This document shows positions 13,469 to 24,600 of a stretch of DNA of 50,000 bases, in pieces. The DNA is from Glandiceps talaboti (Eukaryota; Hemichordata; Enteropneusta; Spengelidae): contig NC_135568.1 in assembly GCF_964340395.1 (NCBI RefSeq), positions 10,259,276 to 10,309,275 on the forward strand, in the 5' to 3' direction. A program made the position numbers and the translations under genes. The notes beneath the pieces are model-generated. The model searched no databases, had not been told where the DNA came from, and saw nothing but the letters and a program-made list of their open reading frames with translations. The number at the start of each line of letters is the position of its first letter. Position 1 is the stretch's first letter.

Positions 13469-13862
13469 ATGAAACAGTAGTCTCGGTTACCCAGACTCCT
13501 TGCCGCTGGGGGCTCTGCCTACGAGACCTTCCCAGACGAAAGTCTTGGAAAACCACGTTCCAACTACCCCATGATGGAAGTCACACAGTGTATTTCTTTC
13601 AAGCATAAAAAATGGGTTTATGAGGCCTGTTTGTTGTAATTAATATATATCTGTCGTTTGAGAAGTGATAATCTGTAGCGAAGATACTCAAATCGTTCAG
13701 CTTGCAATGTTGGCTGTGAAGTACTCCCCATGATGCACTGCTCCAAAAGCTACTTCCTGCGTGGGCTAGTTGAAATCTTACTTTCCCAGACTTTGTTTGG
13801 GGAGGTTTCATAGGTGGAGTCCCCAGCAGCGAGAGTCTGGGTAACCAAGACTAATGAAACAG
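13469..13862. mobile_element. MITE with 9-bp target site duplication (Mutator-like)
   Basis: The element spans 13478-13853 (376 bp). The left end TAGTCTCGGTTACCCAGACT and the right end, read in reverse, TAGTCTTGGTTACCCAGACT are near-identical terminal inverted repeats of about 38 bp. ATGAAACAG occurs exactly on both sides (13469-13477 and 13854-13862). A 9-bp duplication is typical of Mutator-like elements. No transposase is encoded. Confidence 0.8.
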
Positions 13863-14511
13863 TGTTGTGTGAGAACAAAATAGAGACAGCTTCCTTGCAA
13901 TACTGCTATTTCATCAACAACAAGTTAATGCAATCTACATTCAATAAGCCAAATGGCTTTTTTGACTGATTGATATTCACACAATGTTGGATTGTGATAA
14001 ACATCATTTATTTTTTACAAGGTGTTATGATCTGATCAGCCATAAAAAGTGAATGGTTATTAGGTTAATTAATTTTGAAAGATGGCATGATACAGGCATG
14101 ACAACAAACTAAATGATGAAAATGATTATTCTTAGTAGTGTAAATTGTAACAGTGAGTATATACATGTACATGTACATGGGTACATACAAATGTATATCA
14201 TATATATATTATATATAATAAACGATCAGAACTGATTTCAAAGTGCCGCCATGAAAACAAATACATTCTTTCATTCCACCATGTCAAACCTCAACGCGCA
14301 TCACATCCGGGTACCAGTTCTTCTGCGAGTTCGAATTCCATCACTTGAATTTCCGTTAAAATTTAGTCATCCGAAGATCGCATTCAAGCGTGAAACTCTG
14401 AGTAATGGCTCCGTACCATAACTTGTGTATTTTGTGTAATACATGTACAGCTCTACTTCTCAGTATTGAGCGCTTTTCCTTCAGTTTATGACTTACCTCT
14501 TACACTGAATT
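13863..14511. other. No gene seen
   Basis: GC rises slightly at 14240-14400 with several CpG, but no exon or promoter pattern I can support. Confidence 0.4.
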
Positions 14512-14512
14512 A

Positions 14513-14551
<39 letters not shown>

Positions 14552-14811
14552 GGCAGATGTACATATTATTATGTACATACATGTACATATGTACATGTAA
14601 TGTAATGTAATGTAATGTACAATGTATGTATGTACATGTACATACACATACAATGTACGTGGTACATACATACATACATACATGTACATACATGTACATT
14701 TGTACATACGTATGTACATGCATACATACATTTGTACATGCATACATCATCCATGTACATATATGCATGCATACATGTACTGTTGCAGCAATATTATTAA
14801 TACATACATGT

Positions 14812-14845
<34 letters not shown>

Positions 14846-14905
14846 GCACGCACGCACGTGCGCATGCACGCAGACAGACTGACAGACAGACAGACAGACA
14901 TTCTA
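14512..14905 (+). repeat. Compound simple-repeat block: (TA)n, TACATG/CATA, (CA)n, (CGCA)n, (GACA)n
   Basis: Five simple-repeat types follow one another within 400 bp. All long open frames here are artefacts of period-2 and period-4 repeats. Confidence 0.95.
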
Positions 14906-16344
14906 CTGTACACAGACATTCCCCGAATGGTAATGTGCATGTTTGTTATACAAATGTATGTAGTAACCGATTCTTCCAATCAATTTGTATAATCAGCTCC
15001 ATGCATTTAACACATATAAATGTTTTCAATGGAATTTTGATACTGCCATTAATACCACCTGGTACCTTGGAGTTTACTTAACATACAGGTGTAGGTTAAC
15101 GGTCTCTGACCTTAGTATTTTAGGTATAACTCATACTTTGCAGCTTGTCAACGTGTTTGACATACTTCATGGCTGACTAACTAGACATAAATTGATGACA
15201 CTAAACCAATTAGTCCTCTCACCCAGGAGAGTAGTTACAATGTATGTGATGAATGAGCTAGGCAAACTTCATATATCTGATCATTTTTCATTCGTCTGTG
15301 ATAATATTCTAGAGTCAAGTCGTGTGGTGATTTTGGGAAGAAGATGTTCGGATTTAGACTATCGTCTCATCTCTTGTGTAGAATTTCACTAACAAATGTG
15401 TATTCACATATATAGACACAGCAGTGTTCATGATATAGTTATCATGTTTATATATGTACATGTATGGTTCTGTTCCGCTCTCCTCATTGGTGTTAATCAC
15501 ATGGTAACGCTATAAATATGATCTCACAGCTGGCAAATTAAAAAACCCAATATTAAAGAATTTGTTGCATTGCGTCGTTCTGCCCTCACTACCCTCCTCT
15601 CACTCTGTCATGACAAAATGCCCCCCACACATCGGTTATCCCCTCTCACGTCTGTCATGTGAGAGGAGGCTGATGAGGATGGAACAACATGACGTACCTA
15701 CACATGTAAGCAGTGAGAGGGGTTGACCGAAGTGTGATGGTGCCCCTTCACCACGTACCTTGCAGAATAGCTAAATCATTGTGAAAGTAAAAATTCGTTA
15801 GGGAAATGCTAGACAAGAGGGAGATGATAGTCAGAATTTCCATACATGTATGTCTGGACTCTATACTACTGTGATAAAGAATTTCTAATAGCATATAAGT
15901 TTTACATGTACATATAAGGCCAGTTTGGACTTAAGATTTGGGTAAAACAAAAAAGTTAACTGGTAGCCCAGATATTGGGTTTTCTAACCTAGTGATCCTA
16001 CATGTACATGTACATGATGGTAAAGTGATAGTAAAAGTCCATCCTTTCTTTTTGCTCCACTCACAATATAACACTAATGTGAGAACCTGGGAGTGAATCA
16101 TGGGCCTTTATCACCACAACCAGGGTTTGGTATCAAAGGGTGAGATCTCCATCTTCAAAAAAAATTGTTTGTTGCCATTATGAAAATGTTAAAGGGGAAT
16201 ACCACTCTGGGACATGCATTGTCATAAACTTTGCATGGATTCTGGAAAGTCACTTCATGATTTTACATCACATACATTATGTCACAATTATGACAAGGAT
16301 GCCATGTCTGTCAATGTCATATACATGTAGTCAGTTGTTTAGTA
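14906..16344. other. No gene seen
   Basis: Contains the R5-related foldback at 15570-15770. The plus-strand open frame at 15192-15392 has no recognisable motif. Confidence 0.45.
15570..15770 (+). repeat. Foldback repeat related to R5
   Basis: It has GCGTCGTTCTGCCCTCA, TCTCACTCTGTCATGAC and the reverse GTCATGTGAGAGGAGGCTGA further on. The order resembles R5 but the element is longer and the match is loose. Confidence 0.4.
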
Positions 16345-16800
16345 AATCACCCTCTGCAAGAGATAGAAATGCAAGGAGCAATTGTATTACAATGTACATT
16401 TTGTATATACATTGTAAATCACCCTCTGCAAGAGACAGACACATACAACAATTGTATTACAATGTACATGTACATTTGTATATAAACCACCCTCTACAAG
16501 AGACAGACACATGCAGCAATTGTATTACAATGTATATAAATCACACTCTACAAGAGACAGACACATGCAACAATTGTATTACAATGTATATACATTGTAA
16601 ATCACCTCTATAGGAGACAGACACATGCAATAATTGTATTACAATGTATATAAATCACACTCTGGAAGAGACAGACACGTACAGCAGTTGTATTACAATG
16701 TACATGTATATAAACCACCCTCTACAAGAGAGACAGACACATGCAGCAATTGTATTACAATGTATGTAAATCACCCTCTACAAGAGACAGATACACAAGA
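16345..16800 (+). repeat. Minisatellite, 52-73-bp unit, about 8 copies
   Basis: Units contain AAATCACCCTCTGCAAGAGA, CAGACACATG and CAATTGTATTACAATGTA. Unit length varies with the size of the TACATG/TATATA part. Confidence 0.9.
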
Positions 16801-17441
16801 AACAATTGTATCCCTTCTGACATTTGTTTCCTGCACAGTTCGCTTTCTTCTGCTGTATTTCTGTCATTGAGACACCAAGATTTGTGAGATAAATTCTGGT
16901 AAACAGACACTTTATAAACCTTATGTTTTACATAGAAATGTACATGTACTAGCCAACTTTGCAAACGTTGGACAGTTGCCAACCTTGTAAAATAATTGGA
17001 GAACCCAGGTAAATTTTGTATTATTCATGTACATGCTTAGTCACCCTCACAAAAAATTCTTACTGTTCAGGACATGTATATGACCTTTGATATATTATTT
17101 TCTTTAGAACTGAAGATGTACATATATTACTAAAACAGATGGTGTAAATAAACTCAAACCCACACATATCCCTTAAATTGCCTTAGGTAGTATTTAGTGA
17201 TAAATACGGCTTGACTTTTCTTGGCCTCTTAAATATTTTATTCCTTTCATTTATGACTTCATATACAGATGTAGCCCGCAATATTATATAGGAAATGTAT
17301 CAAAACTTAGGAGAAGTTTTTATCCCAAAGCAGTACAGTGTACATGTATATAATTTTATTATACGTTTTGCTACTTTTTACAATTTCTGATATTTGTGAA
17401 GCCATAATAATATGTGTTTAGCATCAAAATGTATCACAGTT

Positions 17442-17610
17442 GTGTTGTGTTGTGTTGTGTTGTGTGGTGTGGTGTGGTGTGGTGTGGTGTGGTGTGGTGT
17501 GGTGTTGTGTTGTGTTGTGTTGTGTTGTGTTGTATTGTGTTGTGTTGTGTTGTGTTGTGTTGTGTTGTGTTGTGTTGTGTTGTGTTTTGTTTTGTTTTGT
17601 TGTGTTACAG
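17442..17610 (+). repeat. (TGTGT/TGTGG)n pentanucleotide satellite
   Basis: TTGTG units with an internal block of GGTGT units, then TTTTG, open in all three forward frames as a Cys/Val artefact. Confidence 0.95.
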
Positions 17611-17829
17611 TTGTGTTATGTTGTGCTGTGCATGTGCTATGTTGTATTGTGTTGTATGTTTACTTCTGTTGATGATGGTTTTCTTAACATAAGGTTTTAT
17701 CTGAAATACATGTACATACAAATGTACAATGTATACAGCTACAATGTAGATTAATACATGCAATATTGATTTTAATGCTTCATGAAAGTTTGTAGGACTA
17801 TTTTTTCCAAGGTTAATGAAATTATAGCA

Positions 17830-18005
17830 GTCATGTATATAACTTTGGCTGCAAACATTACATAAAAATTGCTAAAACTGTAGAGGTACACCATTTATAA
17901 CATGAACTGGCTGCAAACATTACATACAAATTGCTAAAAATTATAGTAGTATGCCATTTATAACTTTGTCTACACTGACATTACATAAAAATTGTTCAAA
18001 GTTTG
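17830..18005 (+). repeat. Three tandem units, about 67 bp
   Basis: CTGCAAACATTACATAAAAA and TTGCTAAAA with ATTTATAAC between recur three times, the last one degenerate. Confidence 0.7.
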
Positions 18006-18220
18006 AAAATTATTGACATTTAGTAGGAATGCAGGTAGTATATGTAAATAGATGTGTGATATATATTGGTATTGCATGTTGCTATGGTAACAACTAGTTA
18101 ACACCATCTATAGTGTAAATAATGAGAAAATTTAATGTTTTATCATACGTCACAGAGGTGATTTGTTCTTGGAACTAAAAACAATTGTCACATTTTTTTC
18201 ATCACACTGTCTCAATATAC

Positions 18221-18260
18221 TAGTCTTGGTTACCCAGACTCTCACCATTGGGGGCTCTAC
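18221..18260 (+). mobile_element. Isolated terminal repeat of the same MITE family
   Basis: TAGTCTTGGTTACCCAGACT and the following GGGGGCTC-type stretch match the end of the element at 13.5 kb. I found no matching right end within 500 bp, so this looks like a truncated copy. Confidence 0.6.
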
Positions 18261-18784
18261 TACATGTACCTTCATATGTACAAGAAACATGATGTGCAGG
18301 GACAGGGTAGATTCATTTGTGACCGGCTGCCTCACAATGATATTGTAGATAGTGCCCTCCGCGTGGAGAATGTGCATAGTATAGTATATACATGTAGAAC
18401 ACACGTGTGTAGTCATTGCGCCGCAGTGCATTCTTGGGTAAAACCACCCCAAAAAACATCACATAGTATATAGGACGTGCATGCGTACTAGTCATTGAGC
18501 CGCTGCGCAAGCAATTATAATACATTTATCTAGGCATTGTAACTATCAAGTGTTATGAAGTGCAGGTGTTAAAAACAAATTCTAAAATCTAATAAATTGA
18601 AGTCTTTTCCCTCGGTACTTGTATGATTCATACATTCTTATAACACCTGCTTTTTCTGTACGTGGAGTATTAGTTTATCGATCAGACCGCCAACAATATA
18701 TTTACTGAAAATTGTTCATCACCAATAATTAGACATATATATTAGATGGCTATTTTATCTATAATAAGTTGAAATTGTGATTCA
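18261..18784. other. Imperfect repeat segment, no gene
   Basis: TAGTCATTGCGCCGCAGTGC near 18410 and TAGTCATTGAGCCGCTGCGC near 18490 are an 80-bp-spaced imperfect duplicate with high CpG. Nothing coding. Confidence 0.45.
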
Positions 18785-19025
18785 TTTCGAGGGATTATGA
18801 GTTTTGGGTGTGTTTACCAAAATCAATTTGATTGGATATATTGAACCATAATGTATGTATATACATGTACATGTACATGTATATGTACTCAAATTTATTT
18901 ACCTACAGAGGGATCAGTGTATCTCATGGTGAAAAATATTATGGATAAGTCATTACATGTATATGTAACAAAATAGTTTCAAAAAATGTTCCTGTTGCAG
19001 CCAATGTAGTTCAACTTTGGTTTAA
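18785..19025 (+). repeat. Dispersed repeat R4, copy 1
   Basis: Shares TTTTGGGTGTG, ATTGGATATATTG, AGTAAGTCATT-like and GTTGCAGC-(C/T)A(A/G)TGTAG blocks in order with 26360-26560. The copies are divergent. Confidence 0.5.
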
Positions 19026-19573
19026 AGCAGTATTTTGACACATGTGAGTGATTCTCTAGAGTGATATCAGGTACATATGTAATGTAATAAAAGTAGCTAT
19101 ACATGTATGTAGATTGGACATTATTTATAACTCTGGTATTTCAATACTTATAGGGAAATATATTCAGTTTCTGTTATCATTGTGTTTACACAAAATTATG
19201 TGTCTTTCAGTTCTCGTATTTTAGTGCATTTTTCTATTTTATTTTCACAGATTGGTTATATACATAAACATGTGGGCTTTCTGTTCTCCTATTTTAGTTT
19301 GTAATATATAGTATCATTAAAATACATTATGTCTCTCTCTCAATTTCATTTACTTAGATTTTACCATCATGGCAGGGAGCGTGAGTCTGTATTTATTTTC
19401 AAATCAGTATTTGATCAATTTTCAAGAGAATTGCAGTGAGGAAGTAAACTGACATTGCAGTTGGTAAGTATATGTCTCAATATAATCTAGAGGCTCTCTG
19501 TGGTTTGGAATCTCAAGATCTCTCTTCACTCCGTAAGAAGAGATTTGAAGCCACAGATACATGTATGTTCTAT

Positions 19574-19710
19574 ATCGTAGCAATAAACCACCCCCTGGAA
19601 TGGTATACCACTCAGTTTTGACCAGTGAACTCAATACTCGTTCATATATTGAGTTCACTGGTCAAAACTGAGTGGTATACAGTACCATTCCCAGGGGTAG
19701 TTTTTCGCTA
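19574..19710. repeat. Near-perfect long hairpin
   Basis: 34-bp perfect arms (19603-19636 and 19647-19680) flank a 10-nt loop. Imperfect pairing extends out to 19574 and 19710. This is a foldback element or recent inverted duplication. Confidence 0.85.
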
Positions 19711-19942
19711 TTATATTATACCAATATATTGAAAATATCGGAAACAAGATAAGACGCAACATTTTCTGGTTTCATTTGTGCCCCCATCCCTGCACGGACT
19801 ACAACGTTCATAGACGAACAGTCAACATCAAAATTTGGACGCGTGCCAACTGTGCATTATCGCTCATTTTAGACGCGTTAGTTCGATGTCTAGACCAATC
19901 AGATCTCTCGATTTGCACCATCAATATAGTGGTATAATATAA
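19711..19942. mobile_element. MITE-like element with AT-rich terminal inverted repeats
   Basis: TTATATTATACCAATATATT at the left is mirrored by CAATATAGTGGTATAATATA at the right, one mismatch in about 21. It directly adjoins the hairpin at 19574-19710, so the two may be a composite insertion. The inside is GC-richer and has ACGCGT-type sequence. Confidence 0.55.
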
Positions 19943-20499
19943 TGTTTAAACTATAATGTTATTCTACAGTACTGTTCAAGACGTCCTCCCCCATTTGATA
20001 GCTAGTGTTAGACTCATGTAACATACATGTACATGTGTAGGGTTAGTATGGTATCAGAGAAGTTTAGATACACGTTCTGGCGTACGGCTATTGGGGGCAT
20101 TATCATATAGGCGTACAAATAATGACGTGTACAAAGTTGTGTTTAGTTACATGTACATGTACATGTTCATAACACAAACGTGAAAGACATTGGGATGTTC
20201 ACACACACGTTGACATCTTCTATCCAGAAGGCCAAACACAAGACTTTTGTTTTCCAAACATGTCGGTATTTGTCTGTATTTTTTGTCAATTTTCCAACAA
20301 CTACCCAAACGAAAAACCGAACAATTAGTTTACAATTCTGCTTCCAACCTTTGATATAGAAAATATGACATTTAATAGTAGAAAAATGACAAAAATATGT
20401 ATTTACAGTTACATGTAGACCACCATTTTAATGTACCTTCGTCTGATACAGAATGCGTGGGTTGATTCAAATTACGTGACTATGATGCCACACATATAG

Positions 20500-20665
20500 A
20501 ACACACGTATAAATGCGCATCTAATCCTCTCTATTAGCATATGCTATAGTACATGTACGCCAACCCTTCCAGTTGCTTATACATGCCAGCGAGGTATTAG
20601 TGCCAGCCTGGTGTTTGCACTGAGCTAGCCTGCAGCCCTTTCAGTTGCTACCATATGCTAGTGAG
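20500..20665 (+). promoter_or_regulatory. TATA-like site and donor-like site, alternative promoter candidate
   Basis: TATAAA is at 20508-20513. ATGCTA|GTGAGTAAG near 20661 could be the donor of a short non-coding exon that would splice to 20956. Weak, pattern only. Confidence 0.2.
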
Positions 20666-20981
20666 TAAGTACATTTATAGTTTGTATTCTACAACACAGT
20701 ATAAGATTTCCTTCGCTAGATAACCTTATACTAACTCTAGGCTAGCTCAAGCTATTAATGTAGGGCTGATATATTCTCTTATTCTACATTGTGTACATTG
20801 TAAGTAAATTTTAGTAGCCTTATTTTATGATTATGACATCCTTTTTGAGTGTCTTGTATTTCAAAGGTATGTCCTTACATATAAATGTACACTCCTGTAG
20901 GTGCTTGTTGGCTTAAAAATTCTCAAATTTTTTTTTTTATCTTTGTACCGTATAGATATAGTCATCGAAGGTGATAGAGCT

Positions 20982-21666
20982 ATGGACAGAGTGGAAGAAA
21001 TAAGTACATCAGCAACCAGTCAGAAGCTTAGCACTCAGATTACAGATGAAAACGATAATAAAGAATTAAACAGCAATAGTGATAAAGACCCAGAAACATG
21101 TAATACATCACATAGTAATGAGCCTGACAGACAGGTTGATACACTTGGTGAGAAATGGATTGACACACTGGATGACAAACAACCAAATGCAACAGGCATA
21201 GAGTCTGCTCCACCATCCAAAACGAAGGTTGAACTAACGGACAATACTGAACTTGGCATTGAAGATAGAGTTGGCATCACACCAACTGATGTGGATAATG
21301 AAATAGAAGATGGGCAGGTTGCCATGGCAACTAATGTGGAAACAGATGCAGATGACATTGCTGCCTTATTGGAGGGACCACCCAGTCCATCTGGTAATGG
21401 ACCAATCAGAACAAGGAGAAGATATTGGAAAAAGAGAGTAGCTGACTATGTGTCAAGTCTGCCAAGCTTTGACAAATTTGATGAACTTGGAATCCTACCA
21501 CCAGAGGGCGACGTTCCTATCAGTCAGGATGTGACAGACTGGAAGAGACAGAAACTTGATGAAGAAAAAAAGCCAAAAATTGAACCAACAACACCAAAAA
21601 CAGAAGACAGTTCTGTGGAAAGGATAAATCAAAGACATCAAAGACTGATGGCTAAACCAAGTCTTG
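20982..21666 (+). CDS. ITPRID2-like: Coding exon 1 (N-terminus), residues 1-228
   Basis: The acceptor CCGTATAG ends at 20955, so the exon itself begins at 20956 with 26 nt of 5' UTR before the first ATG (20982, strong context). The donor CTTG|GTAAGT is at 21667 and the exon ends in phase 1. The protein is acidic and Ser/Thr/Asp-rich for 140 residues, then has a basic patch [15 protein letters not shown] (about 142-156). A Lys-rich segment ending in the QRHQRL stretch follows. Because there is a splice acceptor in front of the ATG, at least one upstream non-coding (or short coding) exon must exist; I did not locate it securely. A perfect X-box-like palindrome lies at 21318-21331. Confidence 0.85.
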
Positions 21667-24600
21667 GTAAGTACCAATGCTAACTTCTTCATAATTTATT
21701 GTTTTCTGAATTTAATTTCTGGTTCAAAAATGTACCTACATGTAGTTTGTAAGGTACACTGTGACAGAGCGCCCTCACGCATGATCATGAGAGAGGAGGC
21801 CGATGAGGGCAGAGCGGCATGACATATCTTACAGTCTAAGATACATCGAGTGAGAATAATGCACCCATGGTAAATTATTGGCCAGTTTTGTCTTCAGCAT
21901 GTTCTGAAATAATATTCTCTTCCGTGGAAAGACATATTGGGCTCTTTAATTGTGTGGCAGTTGATAAATCAAAGACTATATAAACATCAAAGACCAAACA
22001 TCAGTACAGACTAAAGCATTTTTTACTGGTACATCCAGGGTGCTGTCAGATACCAATCATTCCCCTGAAAAGTACATGCATGTACATCCCTATACATGTA
22101 CAGAATATAGTTGCACATAGCGTATACAGAAAGGCCTGCAATCAGTGTGCCTACCAAATTTTGTACTTGTGAGTCGAAATGAGAAAAACTGGGATTTCTT
22201 GTGAGTCACCACATAATAAGAGATATTGGAACACCAAATTTTGATGTGTCAGTAGAAATTGTGTACGTCCGTGGCGCATCAAATTGGCTTAGCGGGCACA
22301 TTGCTTGCAATGCAATTTGGAACCAGCAACAGATCCATTACAGGTATATCAGTATTCATATTCTGTTTACTGTATAATGTGCTAAAATAAAGTGCTTCTT
22401 AACAAGGATGTCCCTATGTATGATTTGCCTATTAAAGATTTAATTGTACTTCAGTTCAATTAATCCACTATGTACATTGTATGTACTGTTGCTGGAAAGT
22501 ACATTTGTACTGTAGTACTGTATTGTTGAGTTTGTACTCATTCAGGCATTACACTGTAAAAGTATCATAACTGTAAAAGTATCATATCGGATATAATGAT
22601 CATCAACAGCCAGATATCAACATATTTGTACAGATGACCTCATGGCTTGGAATTAGCAGTACTACATTGTACATGTATAGGGCAGACAGAGTACTAAACA
22701 TTGTATCTAGACTACCAAATTAGCAGTAGTCCAGGACACATAGACTACTAAATATTTTATCTAGACTACCAAATTAGCAGTAGTCCAGGACACATAGACT
22801 ACTAAACATTGTATCTAGACTACCAAATTAGCAGTAGTCCAGGACACATAGACTACTAAACATTGTATTTAGACTACCAAATTAGTGGTAGTCCAGGGCA
22901 CATAGACTACTAAATATTGTATCTAGACTACCAAATTAGCAGTAGTCCAAGACACATAGACTACTAAACATTGTATCCAGACTACCACATTAGCAGTAGT
23001 TCTGGGCACATAGACTACTAAACATTGTATCTAGACTACCACATTAGCAGTAGTCCAGGGCATAGACTACTAAACATTGTATCTAGACTACCAAATTAGC
23101 AGTACTCTAGGGCAGACAGACTGCTAAGCATTGTGTCTAGCCTACCACATTAGTAGTAGTCCATGACATCGACTACTAAACATCACAACAGTCTGTTTCA
23201 AAAGTACTCGAAAAAGTTGTAGCCTCCAGACTCAATGAATATCTATGCACCAACTCACTCGTCGAACCATTACAATCTGCTTACAGACAGTTCCACAGCA
23301 CTGAAACAGCACTCCTTAAGGTCCAAAATAACATCTTAACATCAATTGATACAGGAAAATATGTCATCCTAGTTTTATTAGACTTATCTGCAGCTTTCGA
23401 CACAATAGACCATGTCGTACTTCTCCAATGGTTATCTGCATTGGGCATCAACGGTCTCGCCTTGAAATGGCTATCATCATATGTCACAAACAGACGCCAG
23501 TCAATTACAATAAATGGTCACTTCTCAACTGAAACCAGTCTTCAATATGGCGTACCACAAGGATCAGTACTCGGACCACTATTGTTTTCCCTCTACATAA
23601 CTCCACTTGGCCAGATTATCCGTCAACACAATCTTAAATTTCACCAATATGCCGACGATAACAAACTGTACCGTACCTATCATTCACCAGACCAAACACT
23701 TTAACTGCAATCACACAAATTGAGAAGTGCCTTGACGTGACATCAAGAGTTGGATGACAGATAACAAGCTGTAACTCACGATGGAAAAACAGAAGTCCTG
23801 GTCCTACATTCCAAATTTGATAACAGTCCAAATCCTATCAGTGATATTCATATCAATTCGACAGTCATCATGACAGTCACATTCGCACGCAACCTCGGAG
23901 TTACATTTGACAGCACCCTTCAACTTCGAAAACACATTGTTAGCACCTGCCAAAGTATCTACTTCCACATCAGACGTATTGGACAAATTCGACAGTTCCT
24001 GTCTACAGAAACCTGCCTCAAATTAATTCATTCTATTCTTGCTGCCAAACTAGACTACTGTAATTCCCTACTGTATGGCTTACCAACTGCACAACTCAGT
24101 CTGTTACAGAGAGCCCAGAATAGTGCCGCTTGACTCATCACTCGCACCAAGAAACATGATCATATCACACCAATACTCCAACAACTGCACTGGCTTCCAG
24201 TCACTTACAGAATACAATTCAAAATCCTGCTGATCACATATAAAACGCTACATGGAAAGACCCCACATTACATCTCCGACCTCATTCAGCAAAGTAACCC
24301 AGGCAGATCACTCCGTTCAAGCAACAAACAACTACTCCACATACCCAAGACCAGACTCAAATCATATGGAGACCGGTCATTCTCACACTCATCTCCCACA
24401 TTATGGAATCAACTCCCCCTTGACATTCGCACCACACCTACTGTTGATATCTTCAAAGCCAAACTCAAAACTTATCTATTCCAAAGAGCATTCATGTGAA
24501 CTGGGAGTGCCATTGGGCATCTTTTGATGGATATCAGGCACTTTATAAATTTGTGTTTATTATATCCAAACTTCCAAAGTTAGAAGATGGTTGTCTGTTA

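Larger units (their letters stand above)
16801..18220. other. Repeats only
   Basis: Pentanucleotide satellite, the three-unit repeat at 17.83 kb and an X-box-like GTTGCTATGGTAAC at 18078-18091. Confidence 0.5.

Noticed and set aside
14493-15081. Long open frames on both strands rich in Tyr/Met/Cys/His
   Set aside because: They run through TA, CATA, CA and GACA repeats, which are open in every frame; no gene signal.
17412-17754. Three overlapping Cys/Val-rich frames
   Set aside because: Product of the TGTGT pentanucleotide satellite.
19358-19380. Mini-exon with ATG GCA GGG AGC before GTGAGT
   Set aside because: Has acceptor-like and donor-like sites, but joining it to 20956 in phase gives an immediate TAG, so it cannot supply the N-terminus; at best an upstream short frame.
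21035-21358. Minus-strand Ser/Val-rich frame opposite exon 1
   Set aside because: Antisense shadow of an Asp/Glu/Thr-rich coding exon; the same holds for minus frames at 29720-30223 and 34681-35307.
24252-24527. 91-residue frame inside the LINE
   Set aside because: Shadow of the true C-terminal LINE frame, which is offset by one base.
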